The notes beneath the pieces are model-generated. The model was not told where the DNA came from. It saw only the letters and a program-made list of their open reading frames with translations, and made no database searches. Positions 1 to 6,916 of a stretch of DNA of 9,796 nt are shown piece after piece. A program made the position numbers and the translations under genes. Each line of letters starts with the position of its first letter. The stretch's first letter is position 1. This DNA is from Methanosarcinales archaeon (GTDB lineage: Archaea; Halobacteriota; Methanosarcinia; Methanosarcinales; Methanocomedenaceae), in the NCBI GenBank assembly GCA_030614485.1, contig JAUWTY010000027.1:1-9796 (forward strand), given 5' to 3'.

Positions 1-746
1 GAGTCAACTTCAAGTTTGTAGTCAGATACATATCTTGAATTGATGTCAGTGAACATTTTTTCAGAGGTTTCTATATCCTGCAGTTTCGCAGCGCCCAATT
101 CAGGCAGCATTAACTCTGCCGGGTCAAGCACCTGGATGACAATGAGGTCATGGTGGCCCAGACGGTATAAGGCCTGCCTGATCTCATCAAGTGGCATGAG
201 AAGGTCTGAAATGATTATCACTCTTGACTTTGAGTGCATCGTCTTGCTGTACTGCTCCATTGCCCTGCCAAAATCCGTAGTACCATGCGGCACAGTGGAG
301 TTTAGCAGGTCTATATTATGCATCAGGTTACCCTTTCCCCTGTCTGGTTTCGATATATCGATACTGTCACTGAATGTAGATATAGCGAACTTTTCATTCT
401 CCCGCATGACAAGGTAAGCGAAACCCACAGCCAGCATACCTGCATAGTCGAATTTCTTAAGTCCCTCATCCGGATAGTCCATACTTCCGCTAACATCCGT
501 CAGTATGTGGGTTATCAGGTCCTTGTATTCTTCGAACTGCCTGATATACAGTTTTTCTGTACGTGCATACACCTTCCAGTCAATAGACCTGAAATCATCT
601 CCCTTTTCATATTCACGGAAACCATAGGCATCGGTACCTCGACCTACTTTTGTGGAACGGCGGGCTCCTGTGTATTGGCCAGATATCCTCTTACGTGCTG
701 CAAAAGTGAATCTGTCAAGTTCACGGAGGTATTCGGTAGAGATCAT
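1..746 (-). CDS. DUF58 / vWA-like protein, 3' end cut by window edge
   Basis: This frame is open from an ATG at 746 to the left edge, giving about 248 residues with no stop, so the C-terminus lies outside the window. The DUF58 signature is visible at about residues 42-62: GFREYEKGDDFRSIDW followed by KVYAR. A vWA-type metal-ion-dependent adhesion (MIDAS) motif, D84-V-S86-G-S88, follows, with HGTTDFG further on as the likely third metal loop and IISDLL near residue 180. No signal peptide or membrane segment is seen in the visible part, so it is probably cytosolic or membrane-associated through a partner. A TAA stop lies in frame just upstream of the ATG, which fixes the start. The gene begins 26 bp after the MoxR gene ends, on the same strand. 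In this family the DUF58 protein is thought to be a client or partner of the neighbouring MoxR ATPase; the specific role here is inferred from context only. Confidence 0.9.
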   Translation of the reverse strand, partial: MISTEYLRELDRFTFAARKRISGQYTGARRSTKVGRGTDAYGFREYEKGDDFRSIDWKVYARTEKLYIRQFEEYKDLITHILTDVSGSMDYPDEGLKKFDYAGMLAVGFAYLVMRENEKFAISTFSDSIDISKPDRGKGNLMHNIDLLNSTVPHGTTDFGRAMEQYSKTMHSKSRVIIISDLLMPLDEIRQALYRLGHHDLIVIQVLDPAELMLPELGAAKLQDIETSEKMFTDINSRYVSDYKLEVD

Positions 747-772
747 GTTGAGATGGTAGAATTAACCTCTAT

Positions 773-1747
773 CTATGAGAGATGCTTGGCGTGTTTGAGT
801 ATCTTGTCAATTACATGGTCATGGGTAACCCCTTTGCGCTGGGACTCGAAATTCAGCATTATCCGGTGTCGCAGTACAGGGTATGCCAATTCATGTACAT
901 CCTCTTCGCTGACAAAGTTGCGCCCGTCGAGCAGTGCCCTTGCTTTGGCTGCAAGGATAAGCCCGATGCTGGCCCTGGGGGATGCCCCGTATTCAATAAA
1001 CTCTTTATCTTCACGCGTGCGTTCCACAATTTTGATAACCCGACTTTTCAGTTCATCTGAAATTGGCACATCACGCACAAGGCCCTGCAGTTTCAGGAGT
1101 GTATCATGTGTCATGACCTCGTGTATGCTGAGTTTTAAATTAACAGTGTACCTGTCCACTATTTGCATTTCCTCTTCATAGGATGGGTAGTCAAGATTGA
1201 TCTTTAGCAGGAACCTGTCAAGCTGGGCTTCGGGCAGGGGGAATGTCCCTTCCATCTCGATAGGGTTCTGGGTGGCCAGTACCATGAACGGCCTATCAAG
1301 TGCATAGGTATTGTTACCAACAGTGACCTGCTTTTCCTGCATGGCTTCCAGCAGTGCGCTCTGGGTTTTCGGAGATGCCCTGTTTATCTCATCTGCCAGT
1401 ACAATATTCGCAAACACCGGCCCTGGTTCAAACCTGAACTCTTTTCCCCTGCCTGTTTCTTCTATCACATATGTACCGATAATGTCAGAGGGCATCAGGT
1501 CAGGTGTGCATTGTATCCTGTTGAACTTGAGTCCAAGTATCTGGGAGAGGGTATTTACAGTGAGTGTCTTGCCCAGTCCCGGATTGCTCTCGATAAGGGC
1601 ATGGCTGTCGCACAGGATAGCTATCAATATATGAGTTATTGTTTCCTTCTGTCCAACCACGATTTTTCCCATCTCATCAAAGATGGATTTGAATGTCTCG
1701 CCAGAGTGCCGGTATGCATCTGAAAGGTTTTGGCTGTCTTTAATCAT
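773..1747 (-). CDS. MoxR-family AAA+ ATPase
   Basis: This 324-residue protein has the full length and layout of the MoxR family. The Walker A motif is ESNPGLGKT at about residues 53-61. The Walker B motif is VLADEIN at 116-122, followed by the family hallmark RASPKTQSALLEAMQE. Sensor 1 is ATQNPIE at 158-164, followed by GTFPLPEAQLDRF, and a C-terminal lid region follows. All ATPase residues expected for activity are present. The start is supported by a good Shine-Dalgarno sequence, GAGGG, 7 bases before the ATG. The gene sits 29 bp after a membrane-protein gene and 26 bp before the DUF58 gene, so the three are almost certainly one operon. MoxR ATPases are generally regarded as chaperone-like factors that activate or assemble vWA-domain proteins. 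The client here is most likely the DUF58 protein, which is an inference from gene order. Confidence 0.95.
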   Translation of the reverse strand: MIKDSQNLSDAYRHSGETFKSIFDEMGKIVVGQKETITHILIAILCDSHALIESNPGLGKTLTVNTLSQILGLKFNRIQCTPDLMPSDIIGTYVIEETGRGKEFRFEPGPVFANIVLADEINRASPKTQSALLEAMQEKQVTVGNNTYALDRPFMVLATQNPIEMEGTFPLPEAQLDRFLLKINLDYPSYEEEMQIVDRYTVNLKLSIHEVMTHDTLLKLQGLVRDVPISDELKSRVIKIVERTREDKEFIEYGASPRASIGLILAAKARALLDGRNFVSEEDVHELAYPVLRHRIMLNFESQRKGVTHDHVIDKILKHAKHLS

Positions 1748-1776
1748 TTAATCCCTCATTTTGTCGTATTTGTTTT

Positions 1777-2718
1777 TCAACTGCCGTAATTACTAAAAAG
1801 TTTGCTGTGAAGTACAGCATATTCCATTATCAGGTCCCTATCCTGCGCTGACATCTGCTGGATGGCCCTGTAACTCTCATCGGCTGCAGTAGACGCTACC
1901 ACATCCACAGGATATGTCTGGGACGGCACGAACTGGAGTTCTTCATCCTCACCTGCATGCCGTATGGTCACTGCCGTACCCAGTCCAGGGATTATGACAA
2001 GTTCCACATTTTCACCTTCGATGCTGGCCACTGATGTTTCTCCGAAAATCTCATCGTCCGGCCCTCCATCCTGTGACTTTACAGGGTCTGTTAGGGTTTC
2101 AGGTATTTCGGTACCAAGTTCTTCTATTATACGGGTAATATCCTCAGGAGTGAAATCTGATTGGATATCAGAGGCAGTGAGTCCTATCAGGGCTGCTACC
2201 AGCACAACAGATACCAACAGTCTGCCTGCCAGATACCTGCGGTCCAGGAAAGAACCCACGTCCACCTCCCCAAGCCTGGTCGTAACCTGTGCAACAAGAT
2301 CGGTGGCCACTACATTATCTTCATCCCTGCAATCCCATGCGGTCCGGAGCCTTTCCCTCAACCATTCATACCTGGACTCGACCATCTCTATGGTATCAAT
2401 ACTGCTCTTTGTAAGGTACAGTATTGAAACCAACACAGATGATGCCAGGACTGATACCCCTAACACGATAATACGGTCAAGTGATACAGTATCTAATACA
2501 TAGTATTCCATGTATCCTGAGAATAATGTTATTACGTTCAGGTAGTACGAGATAATATACAATATCAGGAAGAACAGGATGAAATCTGCCAGTTTATAGT
2601 ACAGCCTGTGTCTGTTAAATTGTCTTGAAATGTATTCAATATTGTCGTACATAGGGTCCACAAATGTTATTGATGTTGTATGGTAGGTGTTATATATTAT
2701 ATCTGTAAATAACATCAT
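1777..2718 (-). CDS. Membrane protein of unknown function in the MoxR-DUF58 operon
   Basis: This 313-residue protein has three probable membrane helices at about residues 43-66, 82-103 and 165-182. A basic N-terminal segment (RQFNRHRLYYK) precedes helix 1, which predicts the N-terminus inside. Between helices 2 and 3 is a charged loop of about 60 residues with ESRYEWLRERLRTAWD and VDVGSFLDRRYL. By the positive-inside rule this loop is cytoplasmic, and the acidic C-terminal domain of about 130 residues would lie outside. The pattern reminds me of the DUF7502-type membrane proteins found beside MoxR and DUF58 genes in haloarchaea, but I cannot confirm that. The first ATG is preferred because AGGT lies about 9 bases upstream; a second in-frame ATG at residue 23 has no comparable site. 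As first gene of the operon it may be the membrane platform with which MoxR and DUF58 work, which is inference. Confidence 0.8.
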   Translation of the reverse strand: MMLFTDIIYNTYHTTSITFVDPMYDNIEYISRQFNRHRLYYKLADFILFFLILYIISYYLNVITLFSGYMEYYVLDTVSLDRIIVLGVSVLASSVLVSILYLTKSSIDTIEMVESRYEWLRERLRTAWDCRDEDNVVATDLVAQVTTRLGEVDVGSFLDRRYLAGRLLVSVVLVAALIGLTASDIQSDFTPEDITRIIEELGTEIPETLTDPVKSQDGGPDDEIFGETSVASIEGENVELVIIPGLGTAVTIRHAGEDEELQFVPSQTYPVDVVASTAADESYRAIQQMSAQDRDLIMEYAVLHSKLFSNYGS

Positions 2719-2788
2719 AAATGTTTACCTGTAAGTGCGAGTGTAATTGGAGTAATAAAGGCCAGTTTTTTGAAATGCATTTAGGAAA

Positions 2789-2812
2789 ATAACAATCATG
2801 ATAACAATCATG
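2789..2812. repeat. 12-bp tandem direct repeat in divergent intergenic region
   Basis: The unit ATAACAATCATG occurs twice head-to-tail with no mismatch (2789-2800 and 2801-2812). A degenerate third unit, ATGACACTCATA, follows at 2813-2824. Each unit contains or abuts the small palindrome ATCATGAT. It lies about 70-95 bp upstream of the minus-strand membrane-protein gene and well upstream of DUF1699. Tandem sites of one helical turn are typical of operators, but no regulator is identified. Confidence 0.6.
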
Positions 2813-2905
2813 ATGACACTCATAATTTGTGCTTATATGATATGCCGATAATTTGTTAAAAGGGAAAATTATTTAAGTATCTGAGAATATTGTTAATCAA
2901 CTAAC

Positions 2906-2955
2906 ATTAGTATATATTACTAATTTTATTAATATATTGATGTATTATATTAATA
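2906..2955 (+). promoter_or_regulatory. Probable promoter with two dyad operators for DUF1699
   Basis: A TATA-like element, TATATATT, lies at 2911-2918. With the usual archaeal distance of about 25 bp, transcription would start near 2940, leaving a leader of roughly 35 bases. The TATA element is embedded in a palindrome at 2906-2924 (arms ATTAGTA and TACTAAT, 5-base centre). A second dyad has perfect 10-bp arms TATTAATATA (2927-2936) and TATATTAATA (2946-2955) around 9 bases, so it covers the predicted start site. Both dyads would compete with the transcription machinery if bound, which suggests repression. The symmetry is seen directly; function is inferred, and AT-rich DNA favours chance symmetry. 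Confidence 0.55.
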
Positions 2956-2963
2956 TAATCTAT

Positions 2964-2968
2964 GGAGG
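2964..2968 (+). promoter_or_regulatory. Ribosome-binding site deciding the DUF1699 start
   Basis: GGAGG is placed 8 bases before the ATG at 2977. It overlaps the upstream in-frame ATG at 2962, so the shorter 129-residue product is the one expected. Confidence 0.85.
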
Positions 2969-2976
2969 AATATAAC

Positions 2977-3366
2977 ATGAAGATTCGCGTAGTAAGTTCA
3001 AAAGACGAAATAAGTTCACTTGGCAATTCAGAAGAGATAGTTCACCTGGCATTCAGGCCTTCCAATAAGGACATTTTTGTATTGGTACAAACATGTTCCA
3101 ATCTTAAGGCCATACACATCCCCAGTTCATACAAAAAGACCATCTCAAAGTCCACTCAGATGTTCCTGGAAATGCAGAACATCGGACTCCTTGAAGGTGA
3201 TGTATGGGGTCACAGGAAAGATATCAACGAATATTATGAGATCAAACCCCAGATATTTGACAGGATCGAGGATCTTAAGACCGAAGGCCAGAACGATGAA
3301 CAGATACTTAGTCGCATGGGCATGGAAACAAGGCTCAGCAAAGATCTGCTCAAGTTCTTAATTTAA
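2977..3366 (+). CDS. DUF1699 family protein
   Basis: This 129-residue protein begins MKIRVVSSKDEI and contains HLAFRPSNKDIF, an IPSSY segment, MFLEMQNIGLLEGDVWGHRK and DINEYYEI. These match my memory of the DUF1699 family, which I know only from Methanosarcinales and relatives. There is no membrane segment, signal peptide or cysteine cluster, so it is probably a soluble cytosolic protein; its function is unknown. The C-terminal 35 residues are charged and helical-looking, reminiscent of a small helix-turn-helix tail, but I do not claim DNA binding. The start is the ATG at 2977: GGAGG at 2964-2968 lies 8 bases before it. An in-frame ATG at 2962 overlaps that ribosome-binding site and is unlikely to be used. 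The gene stands alone, with a strongly AT-rich promoter before it and a hairpin terminator after it. Confidence 0.85.
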   Translation: MKIRVVSSKDEISSLGNSEEIVHLAFRPSNKDIFVLVQTCSNLKAIHIPSSYKKTISKSTQMFLEMQNIGLLEGDVWGHRKDINEYYEIKPQIFDRIEDLKTEGQNDEQILSRMGMETRLSKDLLKFLI

Positions 3367-3390
3367 GGGCACAATAAATAATAATCTTAA

Positions 3391-3435
3391 AGACAGTCCG
3401 GTATTTACTACCGGATTTGTCTGAATCATTTTTTT
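3391..3435. terminator. Hairpin terminator shared by convergent genes
   Basis: TCCGGTA (3397-3403) and TACCGGA (3409-3415) form a perfect 7-bp stem around a 5-base loop. The stem extends outward through AGACAG (3391-3396) and TTTGTCT (3416-3422), with one G-U pair and one bulged base. On the plus strand seven T residues follow at 3429-3435. On the minus strand the hairpin comes just after the RaSEA-like gene stop and is followed by AT-rich sequence. It can therefore end transcription of both DUF1699 and the convergent gene. Confidence 0.75.
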
Positions 3436-4462
3436 ATTTAACCAGGTAAGAGCCGTAGGCATTATCTTCCAGTTCCATTACTTTTTCCCAGAGCGGATAG
3501 CAATGGCATTCTACATCTGAAAGTATAGCCAAATCCTGACTCAACGAGAAATCCCGCAAAACCTGGGCTACTTCCTTGTCACACTCTCCGCAGTTGTGAG
3601 GTCCCCGTTTTGAGCCTGCAGCCACCGGGTCAGACATGAATGTAACATGAGGGTACATTTCTTTTCCTCTCCTGAGGATGGATACAGCGCTCCAGAGCCA
3701 GGGTGGCCGGTAGTCTTTGCGGTTGTGGAGTTCTTCAACAAGTGTCCCGTTTTGGACATTGCAGAGGTTCAGGGAGATGGTGGAAGAATAGGGCACGGTA
3801 TCGGATATTGATGAGATCATATCATCTACTGCCATGCTCTCTGACAGGAACGGAGGTTTCAATAACAGGTACGTTTTGGTAGTTACTCCCATATCGGCCG
3901 CGGTTTGCGATGCCCTGACAAATTCAGAAAAAGTAAACCCTTTATTGATGCAGTCTTTTCGTATAGTATCATTACTGGTTTCAAGTCCCATTGCAATCTC
4001 AAAAGATATTTCGTACCTGTCAAGCACATCGAGGGTATCGCGAAGTATTTTTTCATTTACAAATTCGGGCCGTGTCTCTGCCATCACTTTTTTTACAGAC
4101 CCCATTTCACCAATGGTCTCAAGTATCCGTCTCCTTGCTGAAGATGTTACTTCACCCTCATCAAAGAAACTGCCAGATGTGAATATCTTGATCATTGACG
4201 TTTGTGGAGTACTTTTACCAATGGCGCGGTCTAACTGGGTCAGCAGGTTGTCATCTGAAGGGGTTGAGTCTGCACTGTCATTGACGAATCCACACATTGT
4301 ACACCCTTCTTCCATCCCCCGGTAACATCCTGTGGTACAAAAAATAATGGTCAGAGTTTCAACAGGTTTACCATCAAGCAGGTCGTGTCCGGTCCAAACG
4401 GCTGTTGGCATATCAACAGGGCGTGCCTTTTTTCTATTGTGTGGATCTTTAGTGTGGGGCAT
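3434..4462 (-). CDS. Radical SAM protein, probable archaeosine biosynthesis enzyme RaSEA
   Basis: This 342-residue protein has a radical SAM cluster motif spaced C46-x7-C54-x2-C57 (GCYRGMEEGCTMCGF) rather than the classic CX3CX2C. That spacing and the GCTMCGF string fit the Elp3/MiaB-like family now named RaSEA. Further marks are FTSGSFFDEGE near residue 95, AETRPEF near 130, an MGLETSNDTIRKDCINKGF stretch, and a C-terminal GPHNCGECD plus CHCYP cysteine region that may bind zinc. In that family, RaSEA works with ArcS to turn the lysine-linked preQ0 base at position 15 of tRNA into archaeosine. ArcS is not in this window. The ATG at 4462 lacks a clear Shine-Dalgarno sequence, so the message may have a very short leader. 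It lies 95 bp after the zinc-ribbon gene with a TTAGG-repeat region between, so it may have its own promoter. Confidence 0.8.
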   Translation of the reverse strand: MPHTKDPHNRKKARPVDMPTAVWTGHDLLDGKPVETLTIIFCTTGCYRGMEEGCTMCGFVNDSADSTPSDDNLLTQLDRAIGKSTPQTSMIKIFTSGSFFDEGEVTSSARRRILETIGEMGSVKKVMAETRPEFVNEKILRDTLDVLDRYEISFEIAMGLETSNDTIRKDCINKGFTFSEFVRASQTAADMGVTTKTYLLLKPPFLSESMAVDDMISSISDTVPYSSTISLNLCNVQNGTLVEELHNRKDYRPPWLWSAVSILRRGKEMYPHVTFMSDPVAAGSKRGPHNCGECDKEVAQVLRDFSLSQDLAILSDVECHCYPLWEKVMELEDNAYGSYLVK

Positions 4463-4463
4463 T

Positions 4464-4510
4464 TTAGGTGTGTTAGGTTTTTAGGGTACTAAGTATTTAG
4501 GGATATTAGG
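4464..4510. repeat. Five TTAGG repeats upstream of the RaSEA-like gene
   Basis: TTAGG occurs at 4464, 4473, 4481, 4497 and 4506 on the plus strand (CCTAA on the coding strand of the downstream gene). Offsets are 9, 8, 16 and 9 bases, so the copies keep an 8-9 base period with one position skipped. The array occupies about 50 bp directly before the ATG at 4462. It may be a regulatory array or simply a low-complexity expansion. Confidence 0.6.
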
Positions 4511-4557
4511 TATAATAGATTGAAAGGTATAACTGAAAAGTTTTGCGGGTCGCATTA

Positions 4558-5634
4558 CTAAATTTCTGTACCACAATTGGGACAGAGTTTCCATGCTGAT
4601 TCCAATTTATTACCGCACTTAGAACAATGGTCGTGAGTCAATTTGTTTCCACATTTGGGACAGAGTTTCCATTCCGAGTCAACACCTTTCCCACATCCTG
4701 GACATGTCCATTTATCAGGTGTTGTTTTATCATTAGTTTTCAGGAATGGTTCTAAAATGTTAAGTGCCAGCCTGGATTCATTAGCAACTGATTCATCAAT
4801 ACCTTGCGAAGTCTTTAGTAATAGTTTTTCCACAGTTTTTTTCAGGACATCATAATGATTGTCTTGCATCCATTTCAGTAGTTCTTTGTTATCTTTTGAT
4901 ATTCCGTAGATATTTCTGATAGCCCTATATTGTAGCATTAAATTAGTATCGTCAATTTTATTGCAGGACCGTTCGAACGACACCATTTTATTGATCATAT
5001 TTTGGTCATATTGTTGCGTTTTTCCACTGTGCATTAGTTGATCCACCAGTTTCTCTTTATCATTTATTTCGAATCGGTCTTTCAGAAAATCGATAAAATC
5101 CCTTATATCGTCTGTAGTAGGATTGATAAAGTTTTTCAGAAAAATATCAATTTCTTTTTGCATTCCCGGTTCAAGGGAGATAGGATTTTGCTTTTCAATC
5201 TCTTTAAGTTTCTCATCTGCAGTTTTTAGTTCAGCAGAGATGTCGGCAAGTTTCAGGTATTTATTCTTTGCACGATTAAAGGTAAAATTCAGCATTTCGA
5301 CTTCTCGCATGTCAAGATGTGAATATTTCTTGAATCTTTCTTCGAGTTTGTCAAGTTGTTTTTTGTGCTTTTTTTGCTGGCTGATAATGGTATGTATATT
5401 TTGCTTGAGTTCTGACTCATCCAGTTCAATACCCATACTTATCAGCATTCCTAAAAGTTTTGTAATATCCTTATCTGTAGGCTCTTCAAGACTCTGTATG
5501 AAAATATTGATTTCGTTTTCTCTCACTCTACTTACAAAGCTTTTTCTATAGGTGTCTGCCATTTCAATTAATTCTGAAGCTTCACTTTCATCCAAAGCCA
5601 GAATATCCAGTGCTTTTTGGTCTTTTACAAGCAT
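4558..5634 (-). CDS. Coiled-coil protein with internal duplication and two C-terminal zinc ribbons
   Basis: This 358-residue soluble protein has no membrane segment and belongs to no family I recognise. Residues 41-80 and 161-200 align without gaps at an offset of 120: EINIF with a later PTDKDI versus EIDIF with a later PTTDDI, about 11 identities in 40. This indicates an ancient tandem duplication. Lysine/glutamate-rich helical stretches at about 83-103 and 120-150 probably form coiled coils. Two zinc ribbons close the protein, each CxxC-x10-CxxC: C311/C314/C325/C328 and C337/C340/C351/C354, with the repeated strings EWKLCPKCG and AWKLCPNCG. The ATG lies 17 bp after the guaAb stop, so the two genes are probably co-transcribed; the ribosome-binding site is weak. 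It is likely a protein- or nucleic-acid-binding scaffold; nothing ties it to GMP synthesis beyond position. Confidence 0.85.
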   Translation of the reverse strand: MLVKDQKALDILALDESEASELIEMADTYRKSFVSRVRENEINIFIQSLEEPTDKDITKLLGMLISMGIELDESELKQNIHTIISQQKKHKKQLDKLEERFKKYSHLDMREVEMLNFTFNRAKNKYLKLADISAELKTADEKLKEIEKQNPISLEPGMQKEIDIFLKNFINPTTDDIRDFIDFLKDRFEINDKEKLVDQLMHSGKTQQYDQNMINKMVSFERSCNKIDDTNLMLQYRAIRNIYGISKDNKELLKWMQDNHYDVLKKTVEKLLLKTSQGIDESVANESRLALNILEPFLKTNDKTTPDKWTCPGCGKGVDSEWKLCPKCGNKLTHDHCSKCGNKLESAWKLCPNCGTEI

Positions 5635-5651
5635 TGTACCATATTCATTTA

Positions 5652-6566
5652 TTATTCGAATTCGATTGTTGCGGGAGGTTTTGGTGTGATATCATACAAT
5701 ACCCTGGCCACTCCGGGGATTTCACCTGTTATGCGACCTTCTATTTTCCTGAGTGTATCCCACGGAAGTTCAATTGGTCCGGCAGTCATTCCGTCCCTGG
5801 ACTCTACGGCCCTCACTGCAATGATCCAGCCATGTATCCGCTGGTCGCCTTTAACTCCAGTTCCTTTTCCAAGTAAAGCGGCAAAGGTTTGCCAGGGTTT
5901 GAACTGTTCCAGCAGTTCCTCTTCAACAATGGCATTTGCTTCCCTGACTGCATCCACTTTTTCTGGTGTGACTTCACCGATTATCCTTACTGACAGGCCC
6001 GGTCCCGGAAACGGCATCCGTTCTGATATCTCTTCAGGCAGTCCAATTGCATGTGCTACTTCCCTGACTTCATCTTTATACAGGTCAGATATGGGTTCAA
6101 TGATATCGTCAAAGTCTATTACCGAGGGCAGCCCACCTACATTATGGTGTGATTTAATGCCACCTTCCGATTCTATTCTGTCGGGATAGATGGTGCCCTG
6201 GATAAGGTATCGTGCATTGAGCTCTTTGGCACTCTCTTCAAATACCCTGATAAAAGTTTCACCTATGGCTTTGCGTTTCTCTTCAGGGTCTGTAAGCCCT
6301 TTCAAGGCACTCAGAAACTTATCTCCTGCATGAATGGTCTGCAGGTTCATGTATCCGAAAACTTCCTGGATACGCTTTGTTTCTCCTTTTCGCATCAGGC
6401 CGGTGTCAATGTAAATTGGTGTTAGTAAATCTCCAATAGCCCTGTTAGCAAGAACTGCACATACTGAACTGTCCACTCCTCCAGAAAGTGCGATAATGGC
6501 AGGTCCTTTAATTGAATCTTTTAATTTTTGTATTGTTTTTTCTACGTAAGGTTGGACCTTTACCAT
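5652..6566 (-). CDS. guaAb: GMP synthase subunit B (ATP-pyrophosphatase), archaeal split form
   Basis: This 304-residue protein catalyses the ATP-dependent amination of XMP to GMP, using ammonia delivered by a separate glutaminase subunit (GuaAa). The glutaminase is not in this window. The PP-loop is LSGGVDSSV at about residues 27-35. [11 protein letters not shown] at about 124-134 and [15 protein letters not shown] at about 185-199 are family hallmarks. The C-terminus carries the GMP synthase dimerisation region ending [12 protein letters not shown]. The length is normal for the archaeal stand-alone subunit, and no catalytic element is missing. The ATG at 6566 has a strong upstream GGGGG about 9 bases away. 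It is the first gene of a probable two-gene unit with the zinc-ribbon protein. The enzyme is cytosolic and belongs to de novo purine synthesis. Confidence 0.96.
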   Translation of the reverse strand: MVKVQPYVEKTIQKLKDSIKGPAIIALSGGVDSSVCAVLANRAIGDLLTPIYIDTGLMRKGETKRIQEVFGYMNLQTIHAGDKFLSALKGLTDPEEKRKAIGETFIRVFEESAKELNARYLIQGTIYPDRIESEGGIKSHHNVGGLPSVIDFDDIIEPISDLYKDEVREVAHAIGLPEEISERMPFPGPGLSVRIIGEVTPEKVDAVREANAIVEEELLEQFKPWQTFAALLGKGTGVKGDQRIHGWIIAVRAVESRDGMTAGPIELPWDTLRKIEGRITGEIPGVARVLYDITPKPPATIEFE

Positions 6567-6596
6567 CGATGTTATCCCCCAGACGGGTGTCTTTTT

Positions 6597-6640
6597 TAAT
6601 ATACATTAATACATTATTACAGTATTGATTAATATAATTA
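6597..6640 (-). promoter_or_regulatory. AT-rich promoter region of guaAb
   Basis: Read on the minus strand, this stretch contains TATA-like AATTATATTAAT and GTATATTAA upstream of the guaAb start. An imperfect inverted repeat, ATTAATAC (6605-6612) against GTATTGAT (6622-6629), sits between them. The proximal element would give a very short leader; the distal one gives a leader that includes the GGGGG ribosome-binding site and is the better candidate. The exact start is not determinable by eye. Confidence 0.4.
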
Positions 6641-6663
6641 TTTTTTGGCCGAATAACGATAAG

Positions 6664-6861
6664 CTATAATGATATAATATATGCTTTCTTGTATATATAT
6701 ATTAACTTAAGGCTGTGGGACAAAAATAAAACCCAGGATAAACAGATAACCCAAATTGAAACCCAAGTTTCAAGAAATGCGTCCTTGATGGTATGAACCT
6801 GATTGAATGGCTCGATCATATCCCACACTTTTTCAATTGACCTTAAAAGAGGCATTTTCAT
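6664..6861 (-). CDS. Doubtful small ORF with a C-terminal membrane-like segment
   Basis: The frame could encode 65 residues from the ATG at 6861, beginning MKMPLLRSIEKVWDMIEPF. A hydrophobic stretch rich in tryptophan (WVSIWVICLSWVLFLSHSL) lies near residues 33-51, followed by a basic, AT-rich tail. The same frame is open further upstream to 6981, overlapping the end of the nucleotidyltransferase gene in another phase. There is no convincing ribosome-binding site before 6861 and I recognise no family. The AT-rich end looks non-coding. It could be a real small membrane protein, a decayed gene end, or chance. Confidence 0.25.
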   Translation of the reverse strand: MKMPLLRSIEKVWDMIEPFNQVHTIKDAFLETWVSIWVICLSWVLFLSHSLKLIYIYKKAYIISL

Positions 6862-6916
6862 GTAGATGCTCTGTACCGGGTCAACATCGCTTTCTCCAAA
6901 CCTGAAATAGATTATC

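Larger units (their letters stand above)
6567..6916. other. 350-bp stretch without a secure gene
   Basis: The left third (6567-6720) is AT-rich, with the guaAb promoter and a run of alternating TA near 6692-6705. The right two thirds have more balanced composition and hold one open minus-strand frame, described separately. TGGGTT occurs three times in its minus strand around 6731-6767. A small perfect inverted repeat lies at 6756-6773 without a T-run. No RNA gene was recognised. Confidence 0.6.

Noticed and set aside
318..1181. Long open frame on the plus strand opposite the MoxR and DUF58 genes
   Set aside because: It lies antisense to two clear protein families, and its translation is low-complexity and cysteine/serine-rich without recognisable motifs. 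It is a shadow of the real genes.
2803..2893. Possible C/D-box guide RNA: ATGATGA at 2810, CTGA at 2881, flanked by AACAAT and ATTGTT
   Set aside because: The box-to-box span of about 75 bases is long for archaea, no D'/C' pair is convincing, the terminal stem is offset by several bases, and the guide region would be almost pure A/T. The boxes are expected by chance here.
2962..2976. Upstream ATG at 2962 as the start of the DUF1699 protein
   Set aside because: It overlaps the GGAGG that serves the ATG at 2977, and the family N-terminus MKIRVVSS begins at 2977.
4464..4510. Telomere-like reading of the TTAGG repeats
   Set aside because: The copies are separated, few, and internal between two genes, with no sign of a replicon end. 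A regulatory or slippage origin is more plausible.
6756..6773. Perfect hairpin TTGAAAC-CCAA-GTTTCAA as a terminator of the nucleotidyltransferase gene
   Set aside because: The stem is A/T-rich and short and no T-run follows on the minus strand, so termination is not supported.
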